From positions 171,362,133 to 171,426,132 of the forward strand of contig JBOZIK010000001.1 in assembly GCA_051453625.1 (NCBI GenBank): 64,000 bases of DNA, written 5' to 3'. Position 1 is the first letter of the stretch, and each line of letters starts with the position of its first letter. Below, piece after piece: positions 44,087 to 55,605 of the stretch. The stretch comes from Welwitschia mirabilis (Eukaryota; Gnetophyta; Gnetopsida; Welwitschiales). A model generated the notes under the pieces. That model made no database searches. It was not told the origin of the DNA and saw only the letters and a program-made list of their open reading frames with translations. Made by a program: the position numbers and the translations under genes.

Positions 44087-45060
44087 ATGATTAAAACAAA
44101 CTTCTAATAATTAATGAAAATCTCTTCTTTGGATAAGAGTTAACCTTAATTTCTCTTTTAAATTCCAAAATTAATGCATTTGCTTAGTCTCATAAAGATT
44201 TATCTGTCATTCCTCCTACTATTATTCAGCATAAAATTTATCTTGAGGAAAACTTAAAACCTATTAGAAAACCATAAAAAACATTAAATATGATACTTAA
44301 ACAAGTAGCTAAAGATAAAATTATTAAATTAATAAATGCTAGAATCATTTATGTTGTATCAGGTAGTGAATGGATTAGTCTCTTAACTATAGTATTAAAA
44401 AAGGATAGGAAACGAAGAGTATGCATAGATTTTAGAAAACTAAATGAAGTCAAGAAAAATGATCATTATCCCCTACCATTTCTCGACTAGATACTTAATA
44501 GAATTTAGGGATATGATTTTGATTACTTTTTAAATGGATATAGCAGTTATAACTAGGTTTGCATAGCTAGCGAAAACCAAGCTAAAACAACTTTTACTTT
44601 ATCTTTTGGGATATTTGCTTTTAAGCTAATATCTTTTGGATTATGTAACACTCCTAGAAATGTTCAATGTGTTATGATAGGGGTTTTTTTAAACATGTTA
44701 GAGGACTCGATAGAAATCTTTATGGATGACTTTTTAATCTTTGGAGAAATCTTAATCAAATCTTAGAAAGATCAGAAAAAGTCCTTGATAGATGAATAGA
44801 GTGTAGCCTTCATTTAAGTTGGGAAAAGAGATTTTTTTTAGTTGATCATGAAATATTTCTATGTTACCCTATTTCTAAAAGAGGAATTAAGATGAACCCT
44901 GATAAAGTAAGCATCATTAAAAACTTAACTCCTCTAACTAATGTTAAATAAATTCGATATTTTCTTGGACATTTTGATTTTTACCATCATTTCATATAAG
45001 ATTATGATAAAATCTATAAATTCCTACATTCATTACTAGAAAAAGAAGTAAAATTTAAAT
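44087..45060 (+). pseudogene. Element E2 reverse transcriptase (gypsy)
   Basis: 44290-44490 reads MILKQVAKDKIIKLINARII, SGSEWISLLTIVLKKDRKRR and VCIDFRKLNEVKKNDHYPLP. Then ASENQAKTTFTLSFGIFAF and, at about 44695-44740, LEDSIEIFMDDFLIFG with the catalytic FMDD intact. Thumb and connection follow in broken frames (LLEKEVKFK-like at about 45035). Closest in content to E1 and G; better preserved than E1. Confidence 0.8.
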
Positions 45061-45530
45061 GAACCAAATCTTGTCAACTTGCCTTTGATACTCTTAAAGA
45101 GAAAATTTATTTTGCACCTATTGTAATAGCACCCAATTAGGATAAGGATTTTGAACTAATGTATGATGCTAGTAATGTTGTTATAGGTGTGGTACTTGTA
45201 CAAAAATATGAAAATGATTTTAAAGTAATGTCTTACCATAGTAAAACATTGTCCAAAGGTCAAACCATCTACATAACAACCAAAAGGGAAATGTTATCCA
45301 TAATCTTTTGCCTCAGCAATCTTAGATATTATTTTTTAGTCTTCCACACAAATATCTATACAGATCATGCAGTGATTAAATACTTGATGACTAAGAAATA
45401 TTTGAGAACTAAGATGATTATATGGATCCTTTAATGCAAGAATTCAATCTCGCCATCATAGATAAGGCAGGAAAACACAATAACATAGCAGATCACTTAT
45501 TGTGCCTTTCTTCTTCTTTTGGTAATTTCT
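45061..45530 (+). pseudogene. Element E2 RNase H (gypsy)
   Basis: 45159-45434 reads YDASNVVIGVVLVQKYENDF, KVMSYHSKTLSKGQTIY, TTKREMLSIIFCLSNLRYYF and VFHTNIYTDHAVIKYLMTKK. The catalytic Asp of DAS is kept. ADHLL then marks the C-terminus. It cleaves the RNA of the RNA-DNA hybrid in a live element; here it is interrupted by stops. Confidence 0.8.
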
Positions 45531-46855
45531 TTATCAATGATTCTTTTCTAGATGAATAACTATTTGTTGTATCTTTTACTCATCCCCCTCCATGATATGC
45601 TGATATTGTTAATTATCTTGTTACTTTAAAAACACTATAAAATTAGAGTCATAAATAAATAAAATATTTTCTCCATAGGATAGGTAATTACAAGTGGATA
45701 GTGCTCCATCTTTATCATAGGTATAAGGATCAAATTATGAGAAAATGTATACTAGAATGGGAAAAATTTGATATCCTTCATTTTTTTCATGGTAGTATTT
45801 GTAATGGACATTTTAGTAGTTAGAAAATAGCTATGAAAATTCTTCACTCTATATTTTATTGGCCTATTCTTTTTTAGAACTCTTTTGATTATGTTAGAAG
45901 GTGTTATGCATGTCAATGTTATGGTAGCCTTTTACAATCGTAGGAGATTCCCCTCAAATTTATTCTTGAGTGTGAAACTTTTGATTATTGGGGAATTGAT
46001 TTTATAGGTGTAATTAAACCACCTTATAAAGATAAAAATTACATTTTAGTGGCTATTGATTATGTGACTGAATAAGTTAAAGTAATTTCTACTTCTTTCA
46101 ATGATGCCCGAACCATTTATAACTTTGTTAGAACTCAAATTTTCAACATTTTAACTTTTCTCAAATAAACATTAGTGATCAAGAAACTCATTTCATCAAT
46201 TATATTTTTAGAAAACTTCTTTTATCCATTAAAATAGAACATGAAGTAGCTTATGCTTATCATCCTCAAACCAATGGACAAGCTGAAAATTCTAATGAAG
46301 AAAATGAAAGAATCCTTTAAAAACTTTTCTCTACTAATAAGAAATCATGGTCTTTTAAATTAAATGATGTTCTTTAGGATTACCATACCAATTGATATAA
46401 TTCACTCGGTTTTTCACCTTATGAACTCATATATGGTAAATTCTATGTTTTAGCTATTAATGTTTGTTACAATTATTATCTTTCCACACATCAACTTAAT
46501 GTTGTAAATTTAGAAGAAAATCTTAAAACTCATTTGGCTCAATTAAATCATTTAGATGAAAAATAAACTCAAGCTATTTATTGTTAACTTATTCACAAAT
46601 CCCAAAATAAGTTTAAATAGGATAAAAAGTTAATCCATAAGAGCTTTAAATGTGGTTAACTAGTTCTGTTATACAATAATAGAGTACATGTTATATATAA
46701 CAAGTTGTCCTCAAAATGGTTAGGTCCTTACCTTATTGAGAAAGTGCATTCTAATTGCTCTGTTAAGATTTTTAACTTAACCACTAAAGAGATTCAAAAA
46801 GTTAATAGACAAAGGTTAAAAATATATGAGAAACCTTCTAATGTATACATGATAT
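45531..46855 (+). pseudogene. Element E2 integrase (gypsy)
   Basis: The HHCC domain ends RRCYACQCYGSL (about 45900). The core begins YWGIDFIGVIKPPYKDKNY, with first catalytic Asp present, then DYVTE-VKVISTSFNDARTI. The second Asp region is frameshifted (about 46170), then HPQTNGQAENSNEE at about 46262-46310, the Glu-containing motif. The C-terminal part reads DKLIHKSFKCG-LVLLYNNR-like and NKLSSKWLGPYLIEKVHSN, ending KVNRQRLKIYEKPSN (about 46845). The end phrase matches Athila-type integrase tails. Multiple stops. Confidence 0.75.
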
Positions 46856-48545
46856 AAGCACTAGTCTTGAGGTTCTCCTTAATGAGGAGGACTTATTCCT
46901 TATCATTATTTGAATTTTCTCTTAGCTTATTCCTTTGGAGGCCATTATGACATTGTTTGATCATCTTTCAAATATGAGTTATGTATTTATTTTATTTTCA
47001 TAACTAGTCTTTGTACTTGGGCATTTTAAAGTGATAAGATCAAATACATCTAATATTAAGACAGTCATGTATTTATGAACTTCATTTTTAAGGAATATGT
47101 TTTATTTCTTATATTTTTCTCAATGATGAAAGGTATTAGATCGTTTAAAAGAATTATTTTTTATTTTTCATTTTACTAGTTTGCTTTGCCTTTTAAAGTG
47201 TTTGATCATGTGGAATATTTTGTTTATCTATTTTAAATAAGAGATAGAGAGAGAGAGAAGAGGCCATGATGTTTTATATTTAAGATAGCTTAAAAACATG
47301 GCTATCATGATGTCCTACCACAAGCACACCGAAGAAGATTTTCCTGAAAGGGAACTTTGGTAGTGTAATATGGTAGCTGTGGGAACTCCACTGGGATGTC
47401 AGTTAGCCCTACTTTATGGGTTCTTACTTCTTTAACTATGGTTGCACTACCCTTATTATGAATAGTCAAATAAAAAACTTTAAGGCTATGGAATTAATAG
47501 TGTTCTTGATATCATTTAAGGCATTTCTTATTTCCTTAACTCTTAGTCTTTCCACATGATCATTCAATTTTTGTGGATTTAGGTGTTTGTTTTGAGATGG
47601 AAGTAAGTGAATTTATTTTTTAAGCAACTCTTCAATCTTCTCACTCATTATTTAGAGCATTTGATTTTTAGCATCCTTATAATCACTGCCTTATCAAATG
47701 GAACTTTATAGAATTATACATTTATTCATGCACTTTAAATTAAGTGATGTTATGATTTATTTTACAAGATTTTGCTAGGCTAGAAATTAGGATAAGTAGG
47801 CTATATTTTTTGTTCTATTTTCTTTCATTGTTCAGTTAGTTATTTAAAATTTATTTTCATATTTTCTTATCATTTTAGGACCTTAACATTCAGTAGTTTC
47901 CTTGCTTAGTTTTCAACAAAAAACTGATTTCTTGATTAGATGAGTTTCTTTGTAATTTTTATGATATTCATTTTTAGTCTTTTGGAGTCCTACACACTGT
48001 TCATAATCATTTTTATTAAGGCACATCTGTTGCACAATCATGGATCTATTTCATCCCATTTAGCACATTTTCATCATTTACTTTTTCCATATTTGTCAGA
48101 ATCTTTTCTAAATCTTTATTTTTTTAAATTTGACATTTCTACACTAAGCTCTGCACTTAGTTTATCAACTATCAAAATTTAAATTTTAGAAAACTTTGAA
48201 AAAATACCCATTGTCCACCTTCTTGTCTAGACATATTAAGTTTCATGTGATTTCTTTACTCCATTAGCTAATACAAAATGTATTATTTTTCTCAAGAAAG
48301 GGCAAGACTTTTTTTTATAATTTTACTCCAATTTATAAGGTTGTTTTAGAGCTTCTATGAGATATAAATTTTGCAATTTTCACTTGATATACATGATGTA
48401 CTACATTTTATTCTACTCTGTGATATGTTTGAAAATATTTATGAGCTTGTTTTATAATTTCCAAATTGATTTTTTAACATGTTTAAATTAATTTGCCTTG
48501 TAATCATAGTTGTTTATCTAATTGTGTTAGAAACTGATAAGACTA
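46856..48545 (+). other. Element E2 3' untranslated region
   Basis: No gene is supported. It holds a GA-rich microsatellite (about 47228-47262) followed by the conserved 160-bp block (about 47305-47470), then T-rich sequence. The 80-codon ORF at 47940-48182 is in this T-rich part and has no support. Confidence 0.6.
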
Positions 48546-48548
48546 AGT

Positions 48549-48557
48549 GAGGGGCTA
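48549..48557 (+). other. Element E polypurine tract
   Basis: GAGGGGCTA directly precedes the TG of the 3' LTR, as AAATGGGGAGCTA does in element D. Confidence 0.65.
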
Positions 48558-48757
48558 TGATGCACTACCAAATTGTATGTATTTGATGGAGTATTATAAG
48601 TTATTTTGTAGGACATTTATATAGGTTTTTTAATTTTGATGATTATAGAGAGTCGACAGGATGATCATAAAAACACAAAATTCTTGGCATATTTAAAGGT
48701 ATTTTAGGCATATTCTAATACTTAGTTCTTTGAAGAAAGATGAATTATGCAAAAGGA
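48558..48757 (+). repeat. Element E 3' LTR, first 200 bp (split by G)
   Basis: TGATGCACTACCAAATTG... aligns with the first ~200 bp of LTR G. The rest of this LTR is at 61991-63064; the two pieces total about 1274 bp, the same as the intact LTR G (1276 bp). Confidence 0.75.
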
Positions 48758-50033
48758 TGATGTTACAATGCTAATTTGTAAGAATTTGAAGGTATATTGT
48801 AAGTTCTTTTACAAGAAATTTATACAAGTTTGGATATAATACTGATGATTATGGATATCTGACAATATGAACAATAAAACATGTAATTCTTAGCATATTT
48901 GAAGGTTTCTTAGGATTATTCTGACATTACGTACTTGGAAGAAGAATTCATCATGTAAAAGATTAGCTTACCTTTAAAATTGGAGATAAGAAAGCCTATC
49001 CTCCTCACTGTCATTCCCATGATAGACAGGAAAAGAACATTTTTGACATGGATAGAAGGTGTGGGATTAATAGTAGGGCATGAAGTTAATAAAGTACCTT
49101 TTGACATAGGGTGATGTCTCCTTTATCGTCCCTGTGATAGTCAGAACGATAACTATTTTTCTATAGTAAAAAAGAATTATCTTTTTAATGGGATTAAATG
49201 ACCCATTTAGACTATTAATGTTTCTTTTCTGACTTCTAGGGTTAAGTTTCTAGAACCTCAATGTAAAACTATAAATACCCTTTCCCTTCTTTATTTTTGT
49301 TTCCATCTTTTGTACTTCATATAATTGTGATGAAAGATTAAAGGATAAGAGATCCATTCAGTAGCTATAGAAAGGAGTTTTCTTAGTGTTAGGATGAGTC
49401 TCTTTCATTGAGGTACTACTATTTTATTGTAAGTGGATGTAAATTTCTTTGAAATCAATACAATTACTCTTTTTGATTTTAATTCTTTAAAATCAATACA
49501 ATTACTCTTTTCAATTTTAATTCTATTTATATCCTTATAGTTTAAGTGATAGCTATATAATTTATTTAGATTATAAGGGCAACCTTTATTAAGGTTGACT
49601 TTGGTTAGTATTAGATTTGCATGGTTATTCCATTTCCATTTCGAATTGCATTCCATATTCTAATTAGTATATCTCATAGTTTACATTAATTAGGAATAAG
49701 TTGAGTACTTTTCTTAATAGACTTGAATTATAGAGAGCTAGTTGTTATGATAGAAGAATTAGAATCTAATAAAATTCATTCTATTTTCATTTGCATTTCA
49801 TCTCCATTTACATTGCATTACATTTTAATTTACTATTTACTTTTAGTTATTAAAAAATAAAAGACTAAAAATACCTTTAGAAATCAATTCTCTAACTCTG
49901 AGCCTAGTGCCTTCATTGGGATTATGACATTTGGATGAACTTCCATCTATATTAGTGTGTGTTTTTTTGTAAGTTATTTGATTTATAGATTTACCTAAAT
50001 GACTCTAAGATTGTATAAATTTACATTATAACA
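48758..50033 (+). repeat. Element G 5' LTR (gypsy)
   Basis: From TGATGTTACAATGC to ACATTATAACA, 1276 bp. Modules at 48996-49035 and 49112-49152; TATA box at 49270-49277 (TATAAATA). A degraded tRNA-Asp primer site follows. It pairs with the 3' LTR at 60638-61990. Confidence 0.8.
49270..49277 (+). promoter_or_regulatory. TATA box of element G 5' LTR
   Basis: TATAAATA followed by CCCTTTCCC and, about 35 bp on, TCCATCTTTTGTAC. The corresponding site in the 3' LTR is TATAAATA at 61274-61281. Confidence 0.5.
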
Positions 50034-50036
50034 TTT

Positions 50037-50054
50037 TGGTACCATTATTTAAGA
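50037..50054 (+). other. Element G primer-binding site, degraded
   Basis: TGGTACCATTATTTAAGA occupies the place of TGGCGCCGTTGCCGGGGA; most differences are C-to-T or G-to-A. It would no longer prime efficiently. Confidence 0.55.
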
Positions 50055-50620
50055 ATGCTATAAGAAGCTAGAGAATTATTACTAACTAGATAAGTACCTC
50101 GAATCTTCTATTTAGGTTATTTATTTGAATTAGTGCTATATTTTTAGTGTCACTTAGAATAGATCTATTTCAGCAAAGTCTTATTTTTTATAGGTTTTAA
50201 AAACCCTATCGTCCTCTCTGTCATCCCAATGACATTGGGCATGATAGTTATAAAAATTTGAAATTAATTTCTTCTTTTACAATTTTTATTCTATTTATAG
50301 TTTGGTAATAAAGTTACTATCATCTTCTCTGTCATTCTCACGACATTCTGGATGATAGTCTACTTCTTTTCACTTTTGGAATTTTGTAATTTTTCTTTTC
50401 TGTAATTTTAATAAAGTTTCTATCATCTTCTTTGTCGTCTTCATAATAGCTTAAACAATAGCCTAGTTTCTTTACTTTGATAATTTTTATAAGTTTTAGA
50501 TTTCTATTACTATGGTCATCATCCTTCTTGTTGTTCTTATGACTAGGTGGATGACTATCTGTTATTTTTTATTTTAGTTTTTTTTTTATTGTCTAAGCAT
50601 GTAGAGACATAATGATTTTT
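50055..50620 (+). other. Element G leader: four palindromic modules about 100 bp apart
   Basis: Modules at 50206-50249, 50317-50360, 50420-50462 and 50514-50559 are separated by T-rich spacers, giving a ladder of 94-111 bp. No ORF is supported. Confidence 0.75.
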
Positions 50621-51391
50621 GGTAGGAAGATAAAATATCAAAGAGAGTAAAAACTAATTGAAGAAAATATCAAAGAAGGATTATTCGACATCGAGTAAAT
50701 CGAAGTATATACATTCCAGGTACATGAATTCCCAAAATTAAAGAAGAAGATTTTTCTGCTTTTATTGTTTCAAAATTCAGATTTTGTAAAAGAAAATTAT
50801 GGCATAGAAATAGATCATGTTATTTCTTCTTCTAATATGTTGAATGTATCGAAATCATCATAAAAACAAAAGCAAATTAGTTCATCTAATACCCCAATTA
50901 TAATAGGAACTTCTTCCTCAAATGAAAACATCACTCTTAGAGATTTAATTACTAATAGGAAATGTGAAATTCAAAATCATTTTGATTTACCTCTTGGAGA
51001 TGATTTAGAATTAAAGAATTTAAATGCATATTCAACTTTTTTAGGGGAACTTGAGGAAGATCCTTTTCAACATTTAGCTGATATTGAACAACTTGTATTT
51101 ACCTCAAGGAATGAAAAGAAATGTATTAGTGATCGTATCTATATGATTATTTTTCCAATTACACTTAGACTAAGTGGAAAAATTTGGCTTAAAACTATTT
51201 CACATAAAAGTCTTAACTTTTGAACTCAAGTACAAGAAATATTTATCAAATTATTTTTGAGTGAAATTTGAATGAGAAAAAGAAGAAAAGAAGTAACCAA
51301 ATTTTAATAACAACCTCATGAGGATTATGCAACAACCTATAAACATTTTATAATAGCCAGTCATTCCAACCCAATTGATGAATTTCGTAAG

Positions 51392-51819
51392 NNNNNNNNN
51401 NNNNNNNNNNNNNNNNNNNNNNNNNNNNNNNNNNNNNNNNNNNNNNNNNNNNNNNNNNNNNNNNNNNNNNNNNNNNNNNNNNNNNNNNNNNNNNNNNNNN
51501 NNNNNNNNNNNNNNNNNNNNNNNNNNNNNNNNNNNNNNNNNNNNNNNNNNNNNNNNNNNNNNNNNNNNNNNNNNNNNNNNNNNNNNNNNNNNNNNNNNNN
51601 NNNNNNNNNNNNNNNNNNNNNNNNNNNNNNNNNNNNNNNNNNNNNNNNNNNNNNNNNNNNNNNNNNNNNNNNNNNNNNNNNNNNNNNNNNNNNNNNNNNN
51701 NNNNNNNNNNNNNNNNNNNNNNNNNNNNNNNNNNNNNNNNNNNNNNNNNNNNNNNNNNNNNNNNNNNNNNNNNNNNNNNNNNNNNNNNNNNNNNNNNNNN
51801 NNNNNNNNNNNNNNNNNNN
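51392..51819. other. Assembly gap (428 N) in element G gag
   Basis: Sequence between the gag core domain and its C-terminal part is unknown. Confidence 0.9.
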
Positions 51820-52891
51820 TTTCTATAGTGAATTGAATGCTCAAACTAAACAACTTGTAGATTTTTTTTGTGGAGGAAATTTGTTGAACTTAGTCTTAAA
51901 AGAAGCATGAAGTGTGTTGAAAAATCTTGTATAAATAAGCCAAACTTGGCCTAAATCCACTAAAGAAAATTGAACTATAAGCCAAATCTTAAAGGACTTA
52001 AAGAAAGTTAAACATGACAAGGAAGAAGAAAGAGAGGATTCAATTAACTTGATGAAAGATTTTACTACTATTTTAGAGAAGTATATACAAATGATAGTTA
52101 ATGAACAAATGGTAAAGAATAAAAGCTCAACTTTAAATTGTGAAATTTGTAAAGATAACTCTTATTTAACTAAAAAGTGTCCTTTATTATGAACTTATAA
52201 GGAGAGGATGTTTGAGGAAGTTGGTGCTTTCAACCAAAGAGCACCTAATTTTAAAATCCAACCACAATTTCAACAAATATCGGGTGGATAATCTCAATGA
52301 AAACCTTTTGAAAATAGATTCAAAAATTCCAACTTTTAACCTAATTTTCAAAAAAATCAGAATGATTCACTTAGAGAATCCATAAAAGAGATGAGAAAAG
52401 TTCAAGAAAAAACTAATAGCAACATTAAAGACTTAGTAAATTTACTCCAACAAATAATGCTTGCTAACCAAATACCACAAGGATCTCTTGCATCTCAATC
52501 TTTACCTAACCCAAATGAAGTTAAGAAAGATTTGAAGGTAGTAACATGAAGTGGAAATGATACAATACCTCCTATCCATGAGGTTTTAAATTCTAAAGAC
52601 AATGAAACAATGAAGATAATGATGTAGAAATTTTGGATTCATATGACTTTCCATCAACATCACTTAGTAAAGCCTCCACTAAAAATGCCTCACAAGAAAA
52701 TAGAGGAAAAAAACCACTCACTCCTTGGCTTGATTAATTGAATACAAATCCTACCTTTAAAAAACACTTAAAAACTTTGATGCCAGAGGTAAACATTAAC
52801 TTTCCTTTTTGGAAACTCTTACAAGAAAATCCTAAATATTCTAATTTGTGGAAGAACTTAGTAAGAAGAAAGAAAAAATGTATCATTTTTA

Positions 52892-52991
52892 NNNNNNNNN
52901 NNNNNNNNNNNNNNNNNNNNNNNNNNNNNNNNNNNNNNNNNNNNNNNNNNNNNNNNNNNNNNNNNNNNNNNNNNNNNNNNNNNNNNNNNNN
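52892..52991. other. Assembly gap (100 N) with duplicated flanks
   Basis: 52620-52891 (TGTAGAAATTTTGGATTC...) and 52992-53260 (GTGGAAATTTTAGATTC...) are diverged copies of the same gag-protease linker. Confidence 0.85.
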
Positions 52992-53320
52992 GTGGAAATT
53001 TTAGATTCTTACAACCTTCCATCTACATCACCTACTAAGGCCTCCACTAAAAATAATTCAAAGGAAAATAAAGGAAAGAAACCATCCATCCCTTGGCTTA
53101 ATCAATTAAACACAAATCATAACTTTAATGAATACTTGAAAGCTTTGATGCAAGAAGTTACCATCAACCTATCCTTTTGTAAACTCTTGTAAGAAAATGC
53201 AAAATATTCTAAGTTATGGAAATATTTGATAAGAAGTAATAAAAAACATATCATTCCTAGTAAAGTTTTTCTTTCTTAATCTCTTTCCAACTTAATCATG
53301 CAAAAATGTCCTAAATTTAA

Positions 53321-54053
53321 ACATCCTAGGGCTACAACTATAAGTGTCACCTTAGAAGAAAATAAAAGAATTTGAAAAGCTTTAATTAACATAAGAGCAA
53401 GTGTAAATATCAAGGCTCTCCAGATATGTAAGAGACTTAGGTTGGAAAACAAAATAGAACCCACATGAGTTATTTTGGAATTAGCTAATACCTCAATCAA
53501 GAAACCATTAGAAATTATTAAGGACTTAGTTATCCAAATCCAGGAAAATTTTTATCTCATAGATGTTTTCATCATTCAGATAGAACATGATGGAGGTTAT
53601 CCATTCCTTTTAGAAAGAATCTTTTATGTGACTACTCATTGTATCATTGACACACACTCTAGGATGATGGGATGTTATTTTGGCAACAGAAAATTTACCA
53701 TTAGAGTTTTTTATGTTACTGAAAAGAACATAGTAACTAATTTTAACCTTGAATATAAATTAAAACCAACCTTGTTTTTACAACATCGACTAATTAAGGA
53801 GAGATTGATCATGCTATATGAACTAAATGTATATGATGACCACATTGAAATACACTATCTTGGGTCTGAGGATGAAGAACACACTAAATGGGAAGAAAAT
53901 CAATATTTTCACTTAGTAGAAAAACATTTTGTAGAGTGTTGTCCCCTATTTGTCATCCCCATGACAAATGGGACGACATCTCAAAATATCAGCCTTAAAC
54001 TTAAGAAATTACCCCAAGGTTTAAAATATATTTTTTATTCAAAAATCAAATAA
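53321..54053 (+). pseudogene. Element G protease (gypsy) and linker carrying a palindromic module
   Basis: The active site at about 53375-53405 reads ALINIRASVNIKALQICKRL; the position of catalytic Asp is Asn and the following Gly is Arg, exactly as in E1. ELANTSIKKPLEIIKDLVIQ (53475 on) and GYPFLLERIFYV follow, the latter a decayed form of PLLLGRPF. The frame then stays open to 54053 and passes in frame through the palindromic module at 53940-53979 (translated CCPLFVIPMTNGTTSQ), ending LKKLPQGLKYIFYSKIK. It is one of the longest open stretches in the window, but protease activity is not expected. Confidence 0.75.
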
Positions 54054-55060
54054 AACCGCTAATAATCAGTGATATTCTCAATCCTCAATAAGAATCAAAC
54101 TTGATCTCATTCTTAACTTTATAGGAAAATGTCTTTGCTTGTACACATAAAGACTTAGCTGTCATTCCTCTTTCCATAGTTTAATACAAGATTTACCTTA
54201 AAGATAATGTTAAACCTATTAGGTATCCCTAAAGAAGACTCAATATAGCCCTTGAACAAATCATTACTATTGAAATCATTAAATTTATGGATGCCAAAAT
54301 CATTTATGCCATATCTGATAGTGAGTGGGTTAGTTATTTAATAGTNNNNNNNNNNNNNNNNNNNNNNNNNNNNNNNNNNNNNNNNNNNNNNNNNNNNNNN
54401 NNNNNNNNNNNNNNNNNNNNNNNNNNNNNNAGGTTACCAAAAGGATCATTTTTCTTTGCCCTTTTTTAATAAAGTACTTGATAGAATCCAAGGTTATGCC
54501 TATTATTATTTTCTTAATGGATATAGTAGCTATAATCAAATTTATATAGCAAGTGAAAACCAAGCTAAAACCACTTTCACCTCACCCTTTAGAACCTTTG
54601 CTTTTAGAATAATGCACTTTGTACTTTGAAATTCCCCTAGAACCTTTCAATGAGCCATGATGGGGATTTTTTCTAACATGATAAAGGATTCTATTAAAAT
54701 CTTTATGGATGATTTCTCCATTTTTAGTGATACTTTTGAATAAACTATAGAGAGATTAAGAAAGTCCTAGATCAATGTATTAAAAGTGGCTTACATTTGA
54801 GTTGGGAAAAGAGTTTTCTTCTTGTCAATCATGGAATTATCTTAGATCATCAAATTTCAAAAGAAGGGATTAGGATGAACCCCATAAAGTTGATATTATA
54901 AGAAAACTCAGCCCTCCAACTAATGTCAAACAAGTTATACCTTTTTTTGGTAATGTTGGTTTTTATCGATGTTTTATTCATGATTATACTAGAATTTGTA
55001 GACCTATTCATTCTTTACTTAAAAAAGATATTAAATTTGATTGGAATGATTCATGCCAAT
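54054..55060 (+). pseudogene. Element G reverse transcriptase (gypsy)
   Basis: Starts with IKFMDAKIIYAISDSEWVSY at about 54280 before an 85-N gap, then KDHFSLPFFNKVLDRIQG, ASENQAKTTFTS-like and, at about 54680-54725, IKDSIKIFMDDFSIFS with an intact FMDD active site. Then LDQCIKSGLHLSWEKSFFL, and thumb/connection pieces FGNVGFYRCFIHDYTRI and LLKKDIKFDW-like to about 55045. Frameshifts and stops interrupt it. Confidence 0.8.
54346..54430. other. Assembly gap (85 N) in element G RT
   Basis: Falls in the fingers region, where E2 reads the VCIDFRKLNE motif. Its size fits the missing ~85-90 bases. Confidence 0.85.
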
Positions 55061-55505
55061 TTGCATTTTAAACTCTTAAAGAAAACATTTCTTCTAAACC
55101 TATTATCATGGGTCCCAATTGGAATAAAGGTTTTAAACTTATGTGTAATTTAAGCAAAATTGTTGGCCTACGGTAGGAAGGAGGGGTTCTTGGTTAAAAG
55201 TATGAAAATGGTTTTAAAGTCATATCTTATCTTAGTAAAGCATTGTCTCTAACCCAATCCAACTACATTACTATCAAGAGAGAAATGCTTGCCATTGTCT
55301 TTTGCCTAGATCATCTTCAACATTATCTTCTTGGCTTTTACATTAATATTTACATAAATCATGTAGGCATCCATTATCTTATACCTAAAATAGACTTTAG
55401 TGCTAGACTTATTAGGTAGATCCTTCTTATAAAAGAATTAATCTCACCATCATTAATAAGGCTAAAAAACAAAATAGTGTTACTAATCATCTATCTCAAC
55501 TTTCT
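55061..55505 (+). pseudogene. Element G RNase H (gypsy)
   Basis: In broken frames: NWNKGFKLMCNLSKIVG at the usual CDAS position (the Asp appears as Asn), KYENGFKVISYLSKALS, YITIKREMLAIVFCLDHLQH, YLLGFYINIYINHVGIHYL, then LIR-ILL and NHLSQLS. It ends at a 100-N gap. Confidence 0.7.
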
Positions 55506-55605
55506 NNNNNNNNNNNNNNNNNNNNNNNNNNNNNNNNNNNNNNNNNNNNNNNNNNNNNNNNNNNNNNNNNNNNNNNNNNNNNNNNNNNNNNNNNNNNNNN
55601 NNNNN
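55506..55605. other. Assembly gap (100 N), short duplicated flank
   Basis: AATCATCTATCT...ACTTTCT appears on both sides of the gap. Confidence 0.8.

Larger units (their letters stand above)
50621..53320 (+). pseudogene. Element G gag (gypsy), broken, with two gaps
   Basis: This is an Athila-like gag with stops. Readable parts: a basic start (FGRKIKYQRE then KLIEENIKEGLFDIE); ITLRDLITNRKCEIQNHFDL; the retrotransposon-gag domain FLGELEEDPFQHLADIEQLV, ISDRIYMIIFPITLRLSGKI and WLKTISHKS; and EDYATTYKHFIIAS before a 428-N gap. After it come a zinc-knuckle remnant CEICKDNSYLTKKC (about 52140-52180, His missing), NQNDSLRESIKEM (about 52355), NIKDLVNLLQQIMLANQ, and the linker to protease. The linker (52620-52891) is repeated after a second gap (52992-53260). 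Confidence 0.7.
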
